This document shows, piece after piece, positions 36,001 to 45,811 of a stretch of 64,000 nucleotides of DNA. The position numbers and the translations under genes were made by a program. How positions within the stretch are numbered: the stretch's first letter is position 1; every line of letters starts with the position of its first letter. The notes beneath the pieces are model-generated. The model searched no databases and was not told the DNA's origin. It saw only the letters and a list, made by a program, of their open reading frames with translations. Source of the DNA: Cliona cf. orientalis (Eukaryota; Porifera; Demospongiae; Clionaida; Clionaidae); NCBI GenBank assembly GCA_963930775.1, contig OZ005701.1, forward strand, positions 5,463,669-5,527,668. The letters are read 5' to 3'.

Positions 36001-39000
36001 TAAGAGGGATACACCTGTAAGTACATATATCAGTCCTACTGTGCTGAAGATTAAAATTATCAAGTAGGGATGGCAGTATCAAAGTATTAAACAGTAGTGA
36101 GTACATGTACATGCACCATAGGAATTAAACTACATAATTATAATAAAATTTATTATTATTAAACTATTCTTTACCCCATAGAAGACCCTGGCCTTGAACT
36201 TGAGCTCGCTGTCTGTGGTTATCCTTCCCCAGTCGTCTCTGAATCTCTCCCACTCCCCTACCGTCACTGGAGGGAGGCGGGGCAGGGCACTCGGCCGCTG
36301 TGGCAACTTACCCTGCATGCAGACAAACAATAAAATAATATTGTGTTTATGCAATTAAAATGCAAGATCTAATTAGCAAAAGAAAAATTTGCATTCTACG
36401 TAGAGTGTGACGACCTTTACCAGATAACAGTGCGAAAGTTAAATGATAAATATTTCTTAGCTTGCATTAGAATAAACTCGGTACTAATGTGCACGATGGA
36501 TGTCCTGGGCTGTGCATAGTGGCAGAGCCAGAAATAACGTGTGGACAGTGGCCACCATGCATTTCAGCAGTAGATATTAAAGGCACTGTGCCACGATATA
36601 AGGGCTATTTTTAGTAAATTAGTGTCTTCAATCAACTGTTGTAGTTCGCGGTAGTAGAACGTGATTGGTCCAAGAAAGGCTCAAGTGTTGGAGCTGGAAG
36701 GTCTTCAGCTAGCGGAGGAAGGTAAGAGATCTATCAGGACGGGCGAGAGTTGGCCGTGCCAGAGTAGCGATGTCTATGTCTAGCTAGATCTACCATGTGC
36801 AAGGTAGTATACGAGTAGATTTACCTATTAGCGAGCGAGAGTAGGTCGACAAGCACAGAGATATACCAGTCCTCTAGCAGCGCCACGAGTAGCTAAGTCC
36901 TTAATTATTACCTTGTCGTTCGATGGTGTTCTGGCGTCCACGAGGAGCGCACGACAATATTTTGTACATGTATGTGCGCGATTTTTGACAATGCGAGTCC
37001 GTATACTAGATCTAAATCACCGCTTATATCGTCACACAATGCCTTTAAAAAAGTTATCTACATGTACATGTATTCCTGATTTCAGCCATAACAATGTGTC
37101 TATTATTATAATATTCTTGATGTGTCTGTCCGTTTGAGTATGCATGAATTTACCCTTATGTCAGTGACGACCTGAAAGTCAGTGATGAGAGATGCCTCAG
37201 GGTCAGGTTCAGGGGGCGTGTCCTTCTTGGCAGAGGGGGAGGTGGTCTGAGGGCTGGAGGGAGTATATACGTACGTCTGCATCAGCTCATCAAAGTCATC
37301 ATTCTCAGTACCAGGCCGGGTCTGCATGTGGAGATTCATGGATGTATACATATACACTGACTATACATGTATGCATTTGCAAGTGAGTAAAAAAAATCAC
37401 ACATGTAATTATTATTACTATACACACATGTACAAAATATATATCTAATGCTGGTTTACTCTGCTACAGATAATTGTCATATGAATATGTTTGTGCACAT
37501 ATTATTACACGGCCTAGGCTTCGTAAATGGTGGATGCATACACATGGAATTCAGCATGATAATAGTTATGCAAATTATTGGGTGAAAAACTAATTCAACT
37601 CCTGCACACTGTGCTGCCCTACCTCCAGCAGCTGTTTGTCTGGGAGAATGCGCTGCCTCACAGCACGAGTGATGCCAACAAAGTTTCCGACCACTCCTGA
37701 CACAGCTCCCTGGATCATATCATGGACCTGGCTGGCTTCAAGCATCGAGCTTCTCCCACTGATGGTGGCAATCCTCTTGTCCCCTGGACCAGCCGCAGAG
37801 CCACCAGGGGAGACAGACCTACCACCACTGGTAGAGGTCGTTGGTTCATCAGTGATGGGTTTGGGCTTTCCCTTCAGCCACTGTTTGTTCTTGTCGTAGT
37901 CTCCGACACGATAGAGGGTGGGGTCACGAGAGTCCCTGCAGGGAAGTGAAGGTAATTGAAATTTTTTGTGATAAAGTGGTTGAATAGTTAGATAGAGCAT
38001 GTTACATGTACAGTGTAGGAACACACAATACTCTCTACTATGCTGCACTCATGCACATTAATTGAGAGTTAGTTTGTGCCAGGCTAAGTAAATTCACACA
38101 GCTTATGAAAACTTTCCACTTTAAATAACATAAAAATTAATATGCATGTGCTCACCTTTGATGTTTATCCACGAGACTGTTTCCCTTCCCACCCCTCCTC
38201 TCTCCCCTCCCCGCCCCCTTTCCTTCCCCCTCCCTTTCATACCCTCCCTTCCATTCTCTCCTCTTATCCTCACACACATGCACATACCCGGTACATGTAT
38301 ATTTCCATGCAAATGTGCATACATGAAGTATTATACCTATTTAGGAAGACATATCTTTGCAGGGCGTGCAGCAGACCAGTAGAGCCTCCATCATGGAAGT
38401 GGAGAGTGGGCAGCTCACGACCATCGCTCAGAAACACCGTCAGTGACCTGCGTGCAAAATATATTATGTACATATATTGGAACATTGAATACATACCGTA
38501 TTTATTCGAATAGAATCTACACCCCGATTAGTAACCAAGCTCTATGAAAGAAATAGTACATGTAGCCGCCCTCAAACAGTAGCTGCATGCATGCACAAAC
38601 ACAATTAAGTGGGTGTGGCTACAATTGCAAGCCATGAATGATTGTTAGATTGAGGCAAAAACATGGAAGAAAACATACTTGGCTTGGTTCTGCTGCTAAT
38701 TTCTCGATCACATAATGGTATCAGTCCTGAAAAATGCATCTATCGTACCAATGTCACCAAGAGGTATCGCTTATTATTCGCCACACTCCAGCAAGGCTGA
38801 AATTAATAGTAGCCGTGGCTAGTATTCGAATAAATCACGTATAGGTAGTAGGGGAGTGTATCTTTGCCATAAGAAAATCTTACATAGAGTTATTGACCTA
38901 GAGCAAGTGGCTGTAATAGAGAGATGGCTACATGTATTTTGCACATTGACCACTGTATACATGTACAATTAATATTGATCATACCCTGTTATAAACTAAC

Positions 39001-39207
39001 TTTTTATGCTGGCCTGCCTCCCTGATGGAGTGAAGCTTTGAGAGTGGGAAGTTGATAGCATCAGCCCTGGAGAGAGAAGGGGACTGGTGGGGCTTCAAAT
39101 CAGAGATATGAACATCACCATCACCACGAGTATAATGGACAGCTGAGGAAGAAAGAGAGGGAAGAATAAGAGGGAATTCAACAACAAGAGACTCTTGGAG
39201 TGGGGAG

Positions 39208-39266
<59 letters not shown>

Positions 39267-40622
39267 GGGGGGGGAGGGGGAGGGGGATATTGCCAGGGAT
39301 GGACAGCAGAGAGAGAGCAGGAGAATATGTATGAATTCAGCTTACTGCTCTTGTTGGGACTTGTCTTTAATAAGCCGTCTGGGCTACTGTCTCCTTTGGA
39401 AAACTTGACCTTTGTACTATCACTTGACAGAATAGGCTCTGGCATCTCCAAATTATCGACTCGATACTGTCGATCAGGATATTCCAGATCACGAGAATCA
39501 ATCATCTCTGGTGGCTCGACTAAGTAAGAAAATACAATAATAATATAATATTATTATACATGATGTTAAAAATGCAAACTAAGCACTGGGAGCATAAATA
39601 TTATTTATATCGCATACCATAGGACGGATTTTAATTGCGTAGTTTAATAATTGCGTTGTAGTCAAGTCAGGCCAAATTGCGAATCCAATAATTGCGATAG
39701 ACGACCCCGTACCGTACTGTAGTATACGTGCACGTTTATGTTTGCGAATCTATTACTTGCGAAACGTACAAAAACTCGCAATTCGCAATTAATAGATACT
39801 CGCAATTAAAACCCGACCTACGGTAATTGCGCCATACATTGCAATCCATGAAACATTAAAACACAAATTGCATAAATGAAAGGCCTGTTTTGACCTATTT
39901 ACATAACTACAGTTTATGGTATACTATCACACACTTGAACTCACTGAACTCATCCACAAGTGTCCAGCTGTCAGCCTGTGCGGAGTAGAGGGAGGCAACG
40001 TCCTGCTGAGTCAGGTCGTCTGGAGACCACTTCAGGTGAAACTCATCTTGCTGTGCACAGAAGATACAGATCACATTATTTATATATATATATGCTTGGA
40101 CTTGTGTGTATTGAAAAATAAAAGGTGAGTGGACAATTAAATTTTTTAATACCCGTAAATAGTCTCATACCACGCACCCCTCCCCCTCCCCCCCCACACA
40201 CACACAGGAACATTAATGACCAACAATTCAAGTGTTACTTCATACGGACGTACTTCATAATGAGTAGCTGGAAGGGCAATCGCCTCAATCTACAAAGTAA
40301 TATAGCCCATAATACTATATAAGTTTTTTTTTTCTGGCAGAGGGATTAACTCTAAATAAAGCCCACCATAAACACTGTTGCACAGCTACTATACCTGGTC
40401 AGTGATGACAACAGTGCCAGCGATCTTCAGCTCGAAGCCCGCTGCAGATAGTTCGGGTGGGATGTGCACGTAGACCTCGTGAACGCGGTAGACCATTATC
40501 GCCTTGCGCCCTGTGGACGTCTCTACCTCACGATACACACTGTTTTTCGTCTCTTTATCCAGGCTGCTCTCGGCCGCATCAGCCTTCGGCACTGTTGGAG
40601 GTGGGTAGCCATCAGAAGACAT
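32731..40622 (-). CDS. TBC1D15: TBC1D15/TBC1D17-like Rab GTPase-activating protein
   Basis: Fifteen exons: 40,395-40,622; 39,945-40,050; 39,346-39,519; 39,001-39,142; 38,337-38,447; 37,623-37,935; 37,154-37,321; 36,175-36,312; 35,672-35,870; 34,596-34,712; 34,112-34,212; 33,786-33,885; 33,400-33,503; 33,204-33,320; 32,731-32,958. All junctions are GT-AG and phases agree, giving 2,346 bp (781 aa plus stop). The N-terminal part (VYRVHEVYVHIPPE, LPTLHFHDGG) matches the TBC1D15-type N-terminal domain. The TBC domain is at about 461-690. Both catalytic fingers are present: Arg532 in INKDVLRTDR and Gln569 in GYVQGMSDLL. YFCFRWLLVHFKREFS is the hallmark of this subfamily. Family members accelerate Rab7 GTP hydrolysis at lysosomes and mitochondria. 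It is about 100 residues longer than the human protein, mainly through a Ser/Pro/Gly-rich stretch in exon 6. TBC1D17 is equally possible, because the two split only in vertebrates. Confidence 0.93.
32985..33061. repeat. (GA)n microsatellite in TBC1D15 intron 14
   Basis: An uninterrupted GA run of about 77 bases with imperfect GA-rich extension to 33,122. On the sense strand it is a (TC)n run not far from the exon 15 acceptor. The RE/SL repeat frames across it are artefacts. Confidence 0.95.
34890..35655 (+). mobile_element. THAP-encoding (P-like) transposon remnant in intron 9
   Basis: It opens with promoter-like sequence containing a CRE (cgtgacgtcag near 35,070), then ATG at 35,121 coding MINRCVVAGCFNIPSDRVSL followed by FKL. 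The C-x4-C spacing and the following V/SLFK are the start of a THAP zinc finger, the DNA-binding domain of P-element-type and some PIF/Harbinger-associated transposases. The frame decays after that. The right end (agttctgaccaatcctgagc to tgaaaaatatttttcgttgt) recurs inverted at 24,344-24,520. The left limit is uncertain. It is inserted antisense to TBC1D15. Confidence 0.6.
36341..36481. mobile_element. Small MITE in TBC1D15 intron 7, TA target
   Basis: Ends ttgtgtttatgcaattaaaa and gcattagaataaactcg, with TA flanks. It shares a body with 46,719-46,880, including gacctttaccag. It lies only 28 bases upstream of exon 8 on the sense strand, so it supplies part of the branch-point region. Confidence 0.7.
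36581..37044 (-). mobile_element. TIR element with AGGCACTGTG ends and TTAA target, intron 7
   Basis: Reverse-orientation copy of 29,306-29,834, flanked by TTAA at 36,577-36,580 and 37,045-37,048. The internal sequence (gaaggtcttcagctagcgga, gtaggtcgacaagca) is well conserved with the other copy, so both look fairly young. Confidence 0.85.
38496..38839. mobile_element. MITE with CCGTATTTATTCGAATA ends, intron 4
   Basis: The left end ccgtatttattcgaatagaa is mirrored by tagtattcgaataaatcacg, with TA flanks. It is non-coding. Confidence 0.78.
39211..39267. repeat. (GA)n microsatellite in TBC1D15 intron 3
   Basis: A second GA run in the same gene and again close to an exon (39,346), followed by a G-rich tail to 39,290. 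Confidence 0.95.
39617..39823. mobile_element. MITE with CCATAGGACGG ends, TTGCGAAT array, intron 2
   Basis: The left end ccataggacggattttaatt is mirrored by aattaaaacccgacctacgg, with TA flanks and several AATTGCG motifs on both sides. A more divergent relative lies at about 49,372-49,822. Confidence 0.8.
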
Positions 40623-41290
40623 TTTTTTTCAATTTGACTGTTATGTCAGATTTGGAACACTGGAACCATTAGTTTCATTTCGCTGCGTCACTGTACATGC
40701 TGTACCAAAATTGACCATGTGGCTCAATCATGTGTTCAGTTTAGGTCTAATTAGCTCACCACATACAATGAATATCATTATCGATCACTAGAGTAGTATA
40801 TGTATATATACATAGAGCATTTTAAGATGCATCGACCATTACCAAACAGGTGCGTGCGCGGCGCCAGCTGATCGGCCGGCCTGAGCTGCACATCAAGTGT
40901 ACGTGTACATGTGATTGACATTTTCTTTGGAGGAAGCGATCAATCTTCCGCTAGTGCTCTTGATCTTCGCCATCGATCTCTCTCTCTCTCTGTCTCTGGA
41001 AAGTCAGTAAACAGAAAGGTACAGCTCTATTAAACAGTCTGAGACCAGAATTAAATTTATATTTGCATGCTGCATGCATGATGATGTAACCATAGATGTG
41101 ATTAGCTGGCATATTGATCATGATGCTCATGGCTAGCTATGCACAGCTGCAGGTGTACATTTCAGCGGTGGAGGCGCATGATCGATCATTTCAGCTAGAT
41201 TGTTCATCTTCTCGAGTCGAATCACAGCAGCTTTGATCTACTTTTGGTTGACATACTGTCACATAATTTTAGTAAAAGGAGAGTGAGAAA
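40623..41290. promoter_or_regulatory. Divergent promoter interval
   Basis: 668 bp separate the start codons of TBC1D15 (minus) and the M35-like gene (plus). It contains a GC-rich patch (ggcgccagctgatcggccggcc near 40,860), a (TC)n run at 40,979-40,992 and TACATG repeats. No clear TATA box was assigned. Shared regulation is an inference from the arrangement only. Confidence 0.45.
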
Positions 41291-41809
41291 ATGGCTACAG
41301 CTGTTCAACCGATGTCCACAGCCCTACAGTCCAGCACTCTGATGTCAACTTCCAGTAGCAACTTCACGTGTTCCATCAATGTGGCCAGCTCCAAGTACAG
41401 CATCGGTGAAGAAGTCCTTCCCTGGCTCATGTTTGTTCTCACCAACAACGACCCCACCAATGCGTACTATGTACTAAAATGGCATACACCACTCGAGGGA
41501 TTTAGAAACGACTTCCTCAAGATTTACTGCAACGGAGAGGAACTAGCCTACGACGGAATTATGGCAAAGAGAGGCAACCCTGACCCGGCTAGCTACGATC
41601 TCGTGCTACCAGGGTCGTCGGTTAGTGGATCCGTGTACCTAGAAGAGGCGTACGATTTGTCCAAGCCTGGCAAATATCGTGTTGAGCTGAACACATCGCT
41701 GATGGATGTGATCAAGGACGAGGGAGGTGAATTTACACCGCATACCATCGGTGACTTCACAGGACAGGACTTGGCGTGTGAGCCTGTTGTGTTTGAAATT
41801 ACAGAATGA
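41291..41809 (+). CDS. Stand-alone M35-prodomain-like beta-sandwich protein
   Basis: A single-exon gene of 172 codons. After a Ser/Thr-rich leader of about 23 residues comes a domain with FTCSINVASSKYSIGEEV, FVLTNNDPTNAYYVLKWHTP, LEGFRNDFLKIYCNGEEL, YDGIMAKRGNPDPASYDLVL and AYDLSKPGKYRVE. This pattern is the N-terminal domain that precedes the catalytic part of fungal and bacterial peptidyl-Lys metalloendopeptidases (M35). No HExxH motif or peptidase domain is present, and no signal peptide is obvious, so it is probably cytosolic and not a protease. The ATG follows gtgagaaa. A poly(A) signal lies nine bases after the stop. Function is unknown; a binding or inhibitor role would be a guess. Confidence 0.8.
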   Translation: MATAVQPMSTALQSSTLMSTSSSNFTCSINVASSKYSIGEEVLPWLMFVLTNNDPTNAYYVLKWHTPLEGFRNDFLKIYCNGEELAYDGIMAKRGNPDPASYDLVLPGSSVSGSVYLEEAYDLSKPGKYRVELNTSLMDVIKDEGGEFTPHTIGDFTGQDLACEPVVFEITE

Positions 41810-41817
41810 TACAAACT

Positions 41818-41823
41818 AATAAA
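41818..41823 (+). terminator. Poly(A) signal AATAAA
   Basis: It lies nine bases beyond the stop codon of the M35-like gene, implying a very short 3' UTR. Confidence 0.7.
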
Positions 41824-44800
41824 ATTAATTTTAATGATTGAGTAATCATACAATGTATGTGTGTGCATAACAATAGTTTCATTTCCCACTCAAATAGGGA
41901 CTCTATTTCGTTACCGAGTATGTACATGATCGACAATGAAAGAATAATAATTACATTATTTGTGGAGTAAACTCTTGTCCTTGTGACGTGGAGAACATGT
42001 AGAGTTCCTTATTGATATCACGTAAATTGTAGGCTTCTACAGTACACACTGGAAGCCAGTGAAGAATGACGTGCTACATGTTGGACAGGTACTTACATTA
42101 GCACAGGAACCGTAGGATGTTGAGTGTCGCAGACATGCACTGATGTACTTACAAATGTATGTGTTTGAATGTACATGTACATGTCGGGGTGGGTGTGTAT
42201 GTGTTTGTATTGGGAAGACTAGCTAGGACCCATTGAGTGATGTTGATGTCATTCACAGGTGTTCTCTATGAGTATAAAAATTATCATACAGGGTGCAGTC
42301 AATTGACAGCTCAGCAGATGTGCATTTAATCTGCAAGTGTGCAACAACATGTACACTGTACTACCCATTATGTTTGTAAGTAGTCCTGTGTATGTACTGG
42401 GACTAGATAGATACACATGTAGGTTAATTAGTTTAGTGGTTCTTGGGAAGGCTGGGAGGGGGGAAGTACTAAAACAGAAACATCTGATCATGTGCAAAAC
42501 CACAATGCAATGATTATTCAATGTTGAGTTCGAGCATGCCATGGTTATAATTTTCGCCTTAATTTACATTCACTCTTGATGGGATGTTCTTTGGTTCAAA
42601 GTTTTAAGTTTACACGCTCTTCCTTATTCGTATTGCATGCTCTTGGTATAATCCATGGACACAATAATATCATAAGGACCTTAATTATTATTGATTAGTC
42701 AGATGTTTAGGCCCTGCTGTCTGCCCTGACTATTAGAGTTCAGCCAAAGCTGCATCACTAGCATTACAGCAGACAGTGTACTTACGCAATATACATCCAG
42801 GTGCATTTGCAGTTGCATGGCTTTGAGGCAAAACCATGGAGACACTGAACAATGCAGACTACACAACGAGGACAAATAGTGGTCTTCCCCAATTAATGGA
42901 AAACCACAAATTGGTCTCATTATACAAACAGCAGTGCCTTTCATAATTATTGTACCATGGATGATATACACACTGGCAGTGAAGCTAATAGTGCATGATT
43001 CAACTAGAGAAGTACAGTGAGAACTGTCAAAGGAAAGTAATGTCACGGATTGTACGTGTGTGTGTGCAGCGATACATTGTACACCGTACACTTGTTCACC
43101 AATAAAGAGGATCAATGCACATACCCAATCTGTTCATATTATAGACTGTATGTCATTGACAGGAAGCATAGTTTGTATGGATAATAATATACTATGAACA
43201 ATTATTAGTTTAATTTTATCTTCAAGTGCATATTATACAACTAAGAATCCTGATAAGCTCCATGCATGCATACAGATCATCCCTCCTCAGCCCACAGCTT
43301 ATCATTACCATCCATTACCACGACATAATGCAAGCATCCACTCTTGGCTGCATGCCTACCATAGGCCTTCAACTGATCATGATATATAGGAAATTTAATA
43401 AAATAATTTTATTACTGTTACAGTAGTGTTCCAAGCAAGCGTCCCATGTACCGCATTTCATGATCAAGGGGCCACTGTAACAGCTTCTATACAAACGTAT
43501 GGAATTTTGATCCTGGGTAAGCACCCATGTGAATCAAAATCATGCTCAAGTTATATTTAACCACCCATAGGTCACTACGGTATGTGTTGTAACCATGAGA
43601 AGGATAGGGTGTGAGTTATAGATCATAGGCACACACAATGTAGTATATGCTCATCAAGATTTGTAATTTGCCAAAACAGTTACTCGTCCAACATATAAAT
43701 AATAATAATTATTATTCTTGAGCGGATAAATTTGTGGTATGTGAGAAAATGTAATATGAGAGAGGATAGACTCTCACTCTATAAGGGAAATTACATGGTT
43801 TAAGATGAACATGAGAAACTACACAAAGCTCTAACAACACCCAAGCCTGCGTGTAGCTGATCTACAAAATATGGAGTGGTATGCCCATAGCGAGTTAGAG
43901 AATACATGTATGGGATACTATGATACTCTGTAGTCCTGGGAATACAATAGTAATTAATAACAATTCTATGACCAATTAAGAATATTATTGACACAATCAA
44001 GGAGAGTGCAAAGCCATAAAAATAGACTGGCAATAATTAATGTTATGCACATGTACAACATGAATAGAATCGGCGGTTCCTAACTGGCTTCGTACTCAAA
44101 AGCAGGAGTTCCCAACACACTATATAGCCATTTGTTACTCGTATCACTTTAGTTTGGCTATGCTAATCCCTGGCCATTTATGCTGTTGTTTCCTCAATGA
44201 TCTGCATGCTTTTGAGATAAGCACTGATCAGCAATCTCTTGGAAAATGGCTACAAGATTGCGTAAGCTTTGGGAGCTGGGCCCTGATGAGAGGCACACAA
44301 ATTTGTATGTGGCTACTCTATTGTATTAAATTTGGCATTACCTAATCGTGATAAGTGTTTGCCTCAATGTTCATTACTCCACCAACTACTTACTCGAGCT
44401 TTCATATTATAGCAATGATGCTATCGGATGTAGGACAGTACCAGAAGTCACAAGGGACATAATGGCTGATATTGTACCTACAGTGTATTATCATAATAAT
44501 AATATTGTCATCAGTATTGCTCAATTTCAGTTTCTCTAGCAAAACTAATTACTATTACCACAGCTGATAAACCTTGCTACATACCGGTACTGCTCTTCTT
44601 AGAGTGGATTATTATTCATTGTGTTTTCATTATTCCTGAGTAGCTATCTTTTCTTTCTAAAAAGGCTATTGTAGCCTCGTGTTTTCTTGTAAACTCACAA
44701 TTGAAGTAGGCCCAGCCACACTGTTGGCCAGCTGTACATTTAGGACTAGGTGACACTGAACACGGTAAGAAATGCAAGCAAAAGCCATAAATTTCAATAG

Positions 44801-45030
44801 TAGTTCACATCCTATGAGTAATGGTAATACACCATACCAAGAGTATCCTAGCTTGTGATTGTACATGTACATGTACTGTGTACATGTATGTCACATCCTG
44901 TGAGTAATGGTAATACATTGTACACGTACTATAAATGAAAGTTCTGTAGGCTTACTGTCTACAACCAATCCTAAACAGAGGGGGAACCATCCCATTACCT
45001 GCTCAGCCAAATCTGCAATGTACACGTGGC
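41824..45030. other. Intergenic, no gene seen
   Basis: AT-rich DNA between the M35-like gene and TOLLIP (converging genes). Open frames are short and lack splice support or domains. ACATGTAC repeats occur at 42,172-42,183 and 44,862-44,888. Confidence 0.6.
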
Positions 45031-45076
45031 ATTAGCCTCGTCCCCACGTTGGGAGGGGCCTGGGGACGAGGCTAAT
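45031..45076. repeat. 46 bp hairpin
   Basis: Arms attagcctcgtccccac and gtggggacgaggctaat style inverted copies surround a short G-rich loop. A related piece (gggatgaggctagg) lies near 45,650. It could be the tip of a small foldback element. Confidence 0.75.
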
Positions 45077-45149
45077 GTGGCAGGGGCACTATTATAATAA
45101 ATATAATATTATTATGCAGCACTGGGTCAGATTCACTGATGTGCACTAG

Positions 45150-45610
45150 CAGGGTTTCATTTAGGGGGGCGGGGGGTCACTCACCCCGATAATAGCCACC
45201 ATCCATACATGCACAAGTAAAAGATTTTTACGGTGAAAGTGTCCAAAGCGCCAGTTTTGCTCATTTTTAAGCCAAAAATTAGCTGAAGCTTTATGCTACG
45301 TGCGGTAAGAGACACATCCCACAGCCCTGCAACATTTGACTTGAAATAGAGGGGAACCAGTGGATATTACTGACAGACTTTCCCCATCCGAGTGCTCAGA
45401 AGCCACCAGAAAGAGTCTCAGAGGTTGAAATATTAAAAAATTTTCCTGGGGGAGCATACCCCCTGACCCCCCTAATATAATGAGCACAACATCATTCTTC
45501 ACAGATGGAAAAGCATACTATAGTCTTTGCCCCCCCCCCTTAACTCTGGAATTGTCACGTTTGCCCCCCCCCCCCCCCCCCCCTTGACAAAAATCCTAAA
45601 TGAAACCCTG
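45150..45610. mobile_element. Element with CAGGGTTTCATTTAGG ends, ACTAG target
   Basis: Terminal inverted repeats CAGGGTTTCATTTAGG and CCTAAATGAAACCCTG, flanked by ACTAG on both sides. G- and C-rich runs, including 20 C at 45,564-45,583, lie next to the ends. A half copy is seen at 16,762. The terminal sequence is hAT-like. It is non-coding. Confidence 0.85.
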
Positions 45611-45805
45611 ACTAGCCTTGTCTGGTTGCCCTGACCTTCAATGCACTAATGGGATGAGGCTAGGGTAGATGTGCACAGTATATTCTGCATTATCGTTGAG
45701 GAGGTAAATTTTCACATTGCATAATCTACTCACACACATATTACAATAAAACGATAATCAAAGTCATGCAGCTCCAACTACATGTACAGTAGCTCTTATC
45801 TATTG

Positions 45806-45811
45806 TTTATT
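45806..45811 (-). terminator. Poly(A) signal overlapping the TOLLIP stop codon
   Basis: On the minus strand CAATAAACA contains AATAAA, whose TAA is the stop codon itself. If used, the 3' UTR would be only about 20 bases. Other signals further downstream were not established. Confidence 0.4.

Noticed and set aside
38158..38186. Possible 29 bp exon (RETVSWINIK) between TBC1D15 exons 5 and 6
   Set aside because: Including it shifts the frame of the next exon, and its acceptor region is purine-rich. Exon 5 joins exon 6 directly in frame.
39032..39072. Shorter acceptor for TBC1D15 exon 4 (tctctccag|GGCTGATG)
   Set aside because: Puts the known SKLHSIREAGQ segment out of frame. The upstream acceptor at 39,142 restores it.
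45180..45610. Coding gene in the G-rich segment before TOLLIP
   Set aside because: The segment is a bounded inverted-repeat element. Its frames are non-coding.
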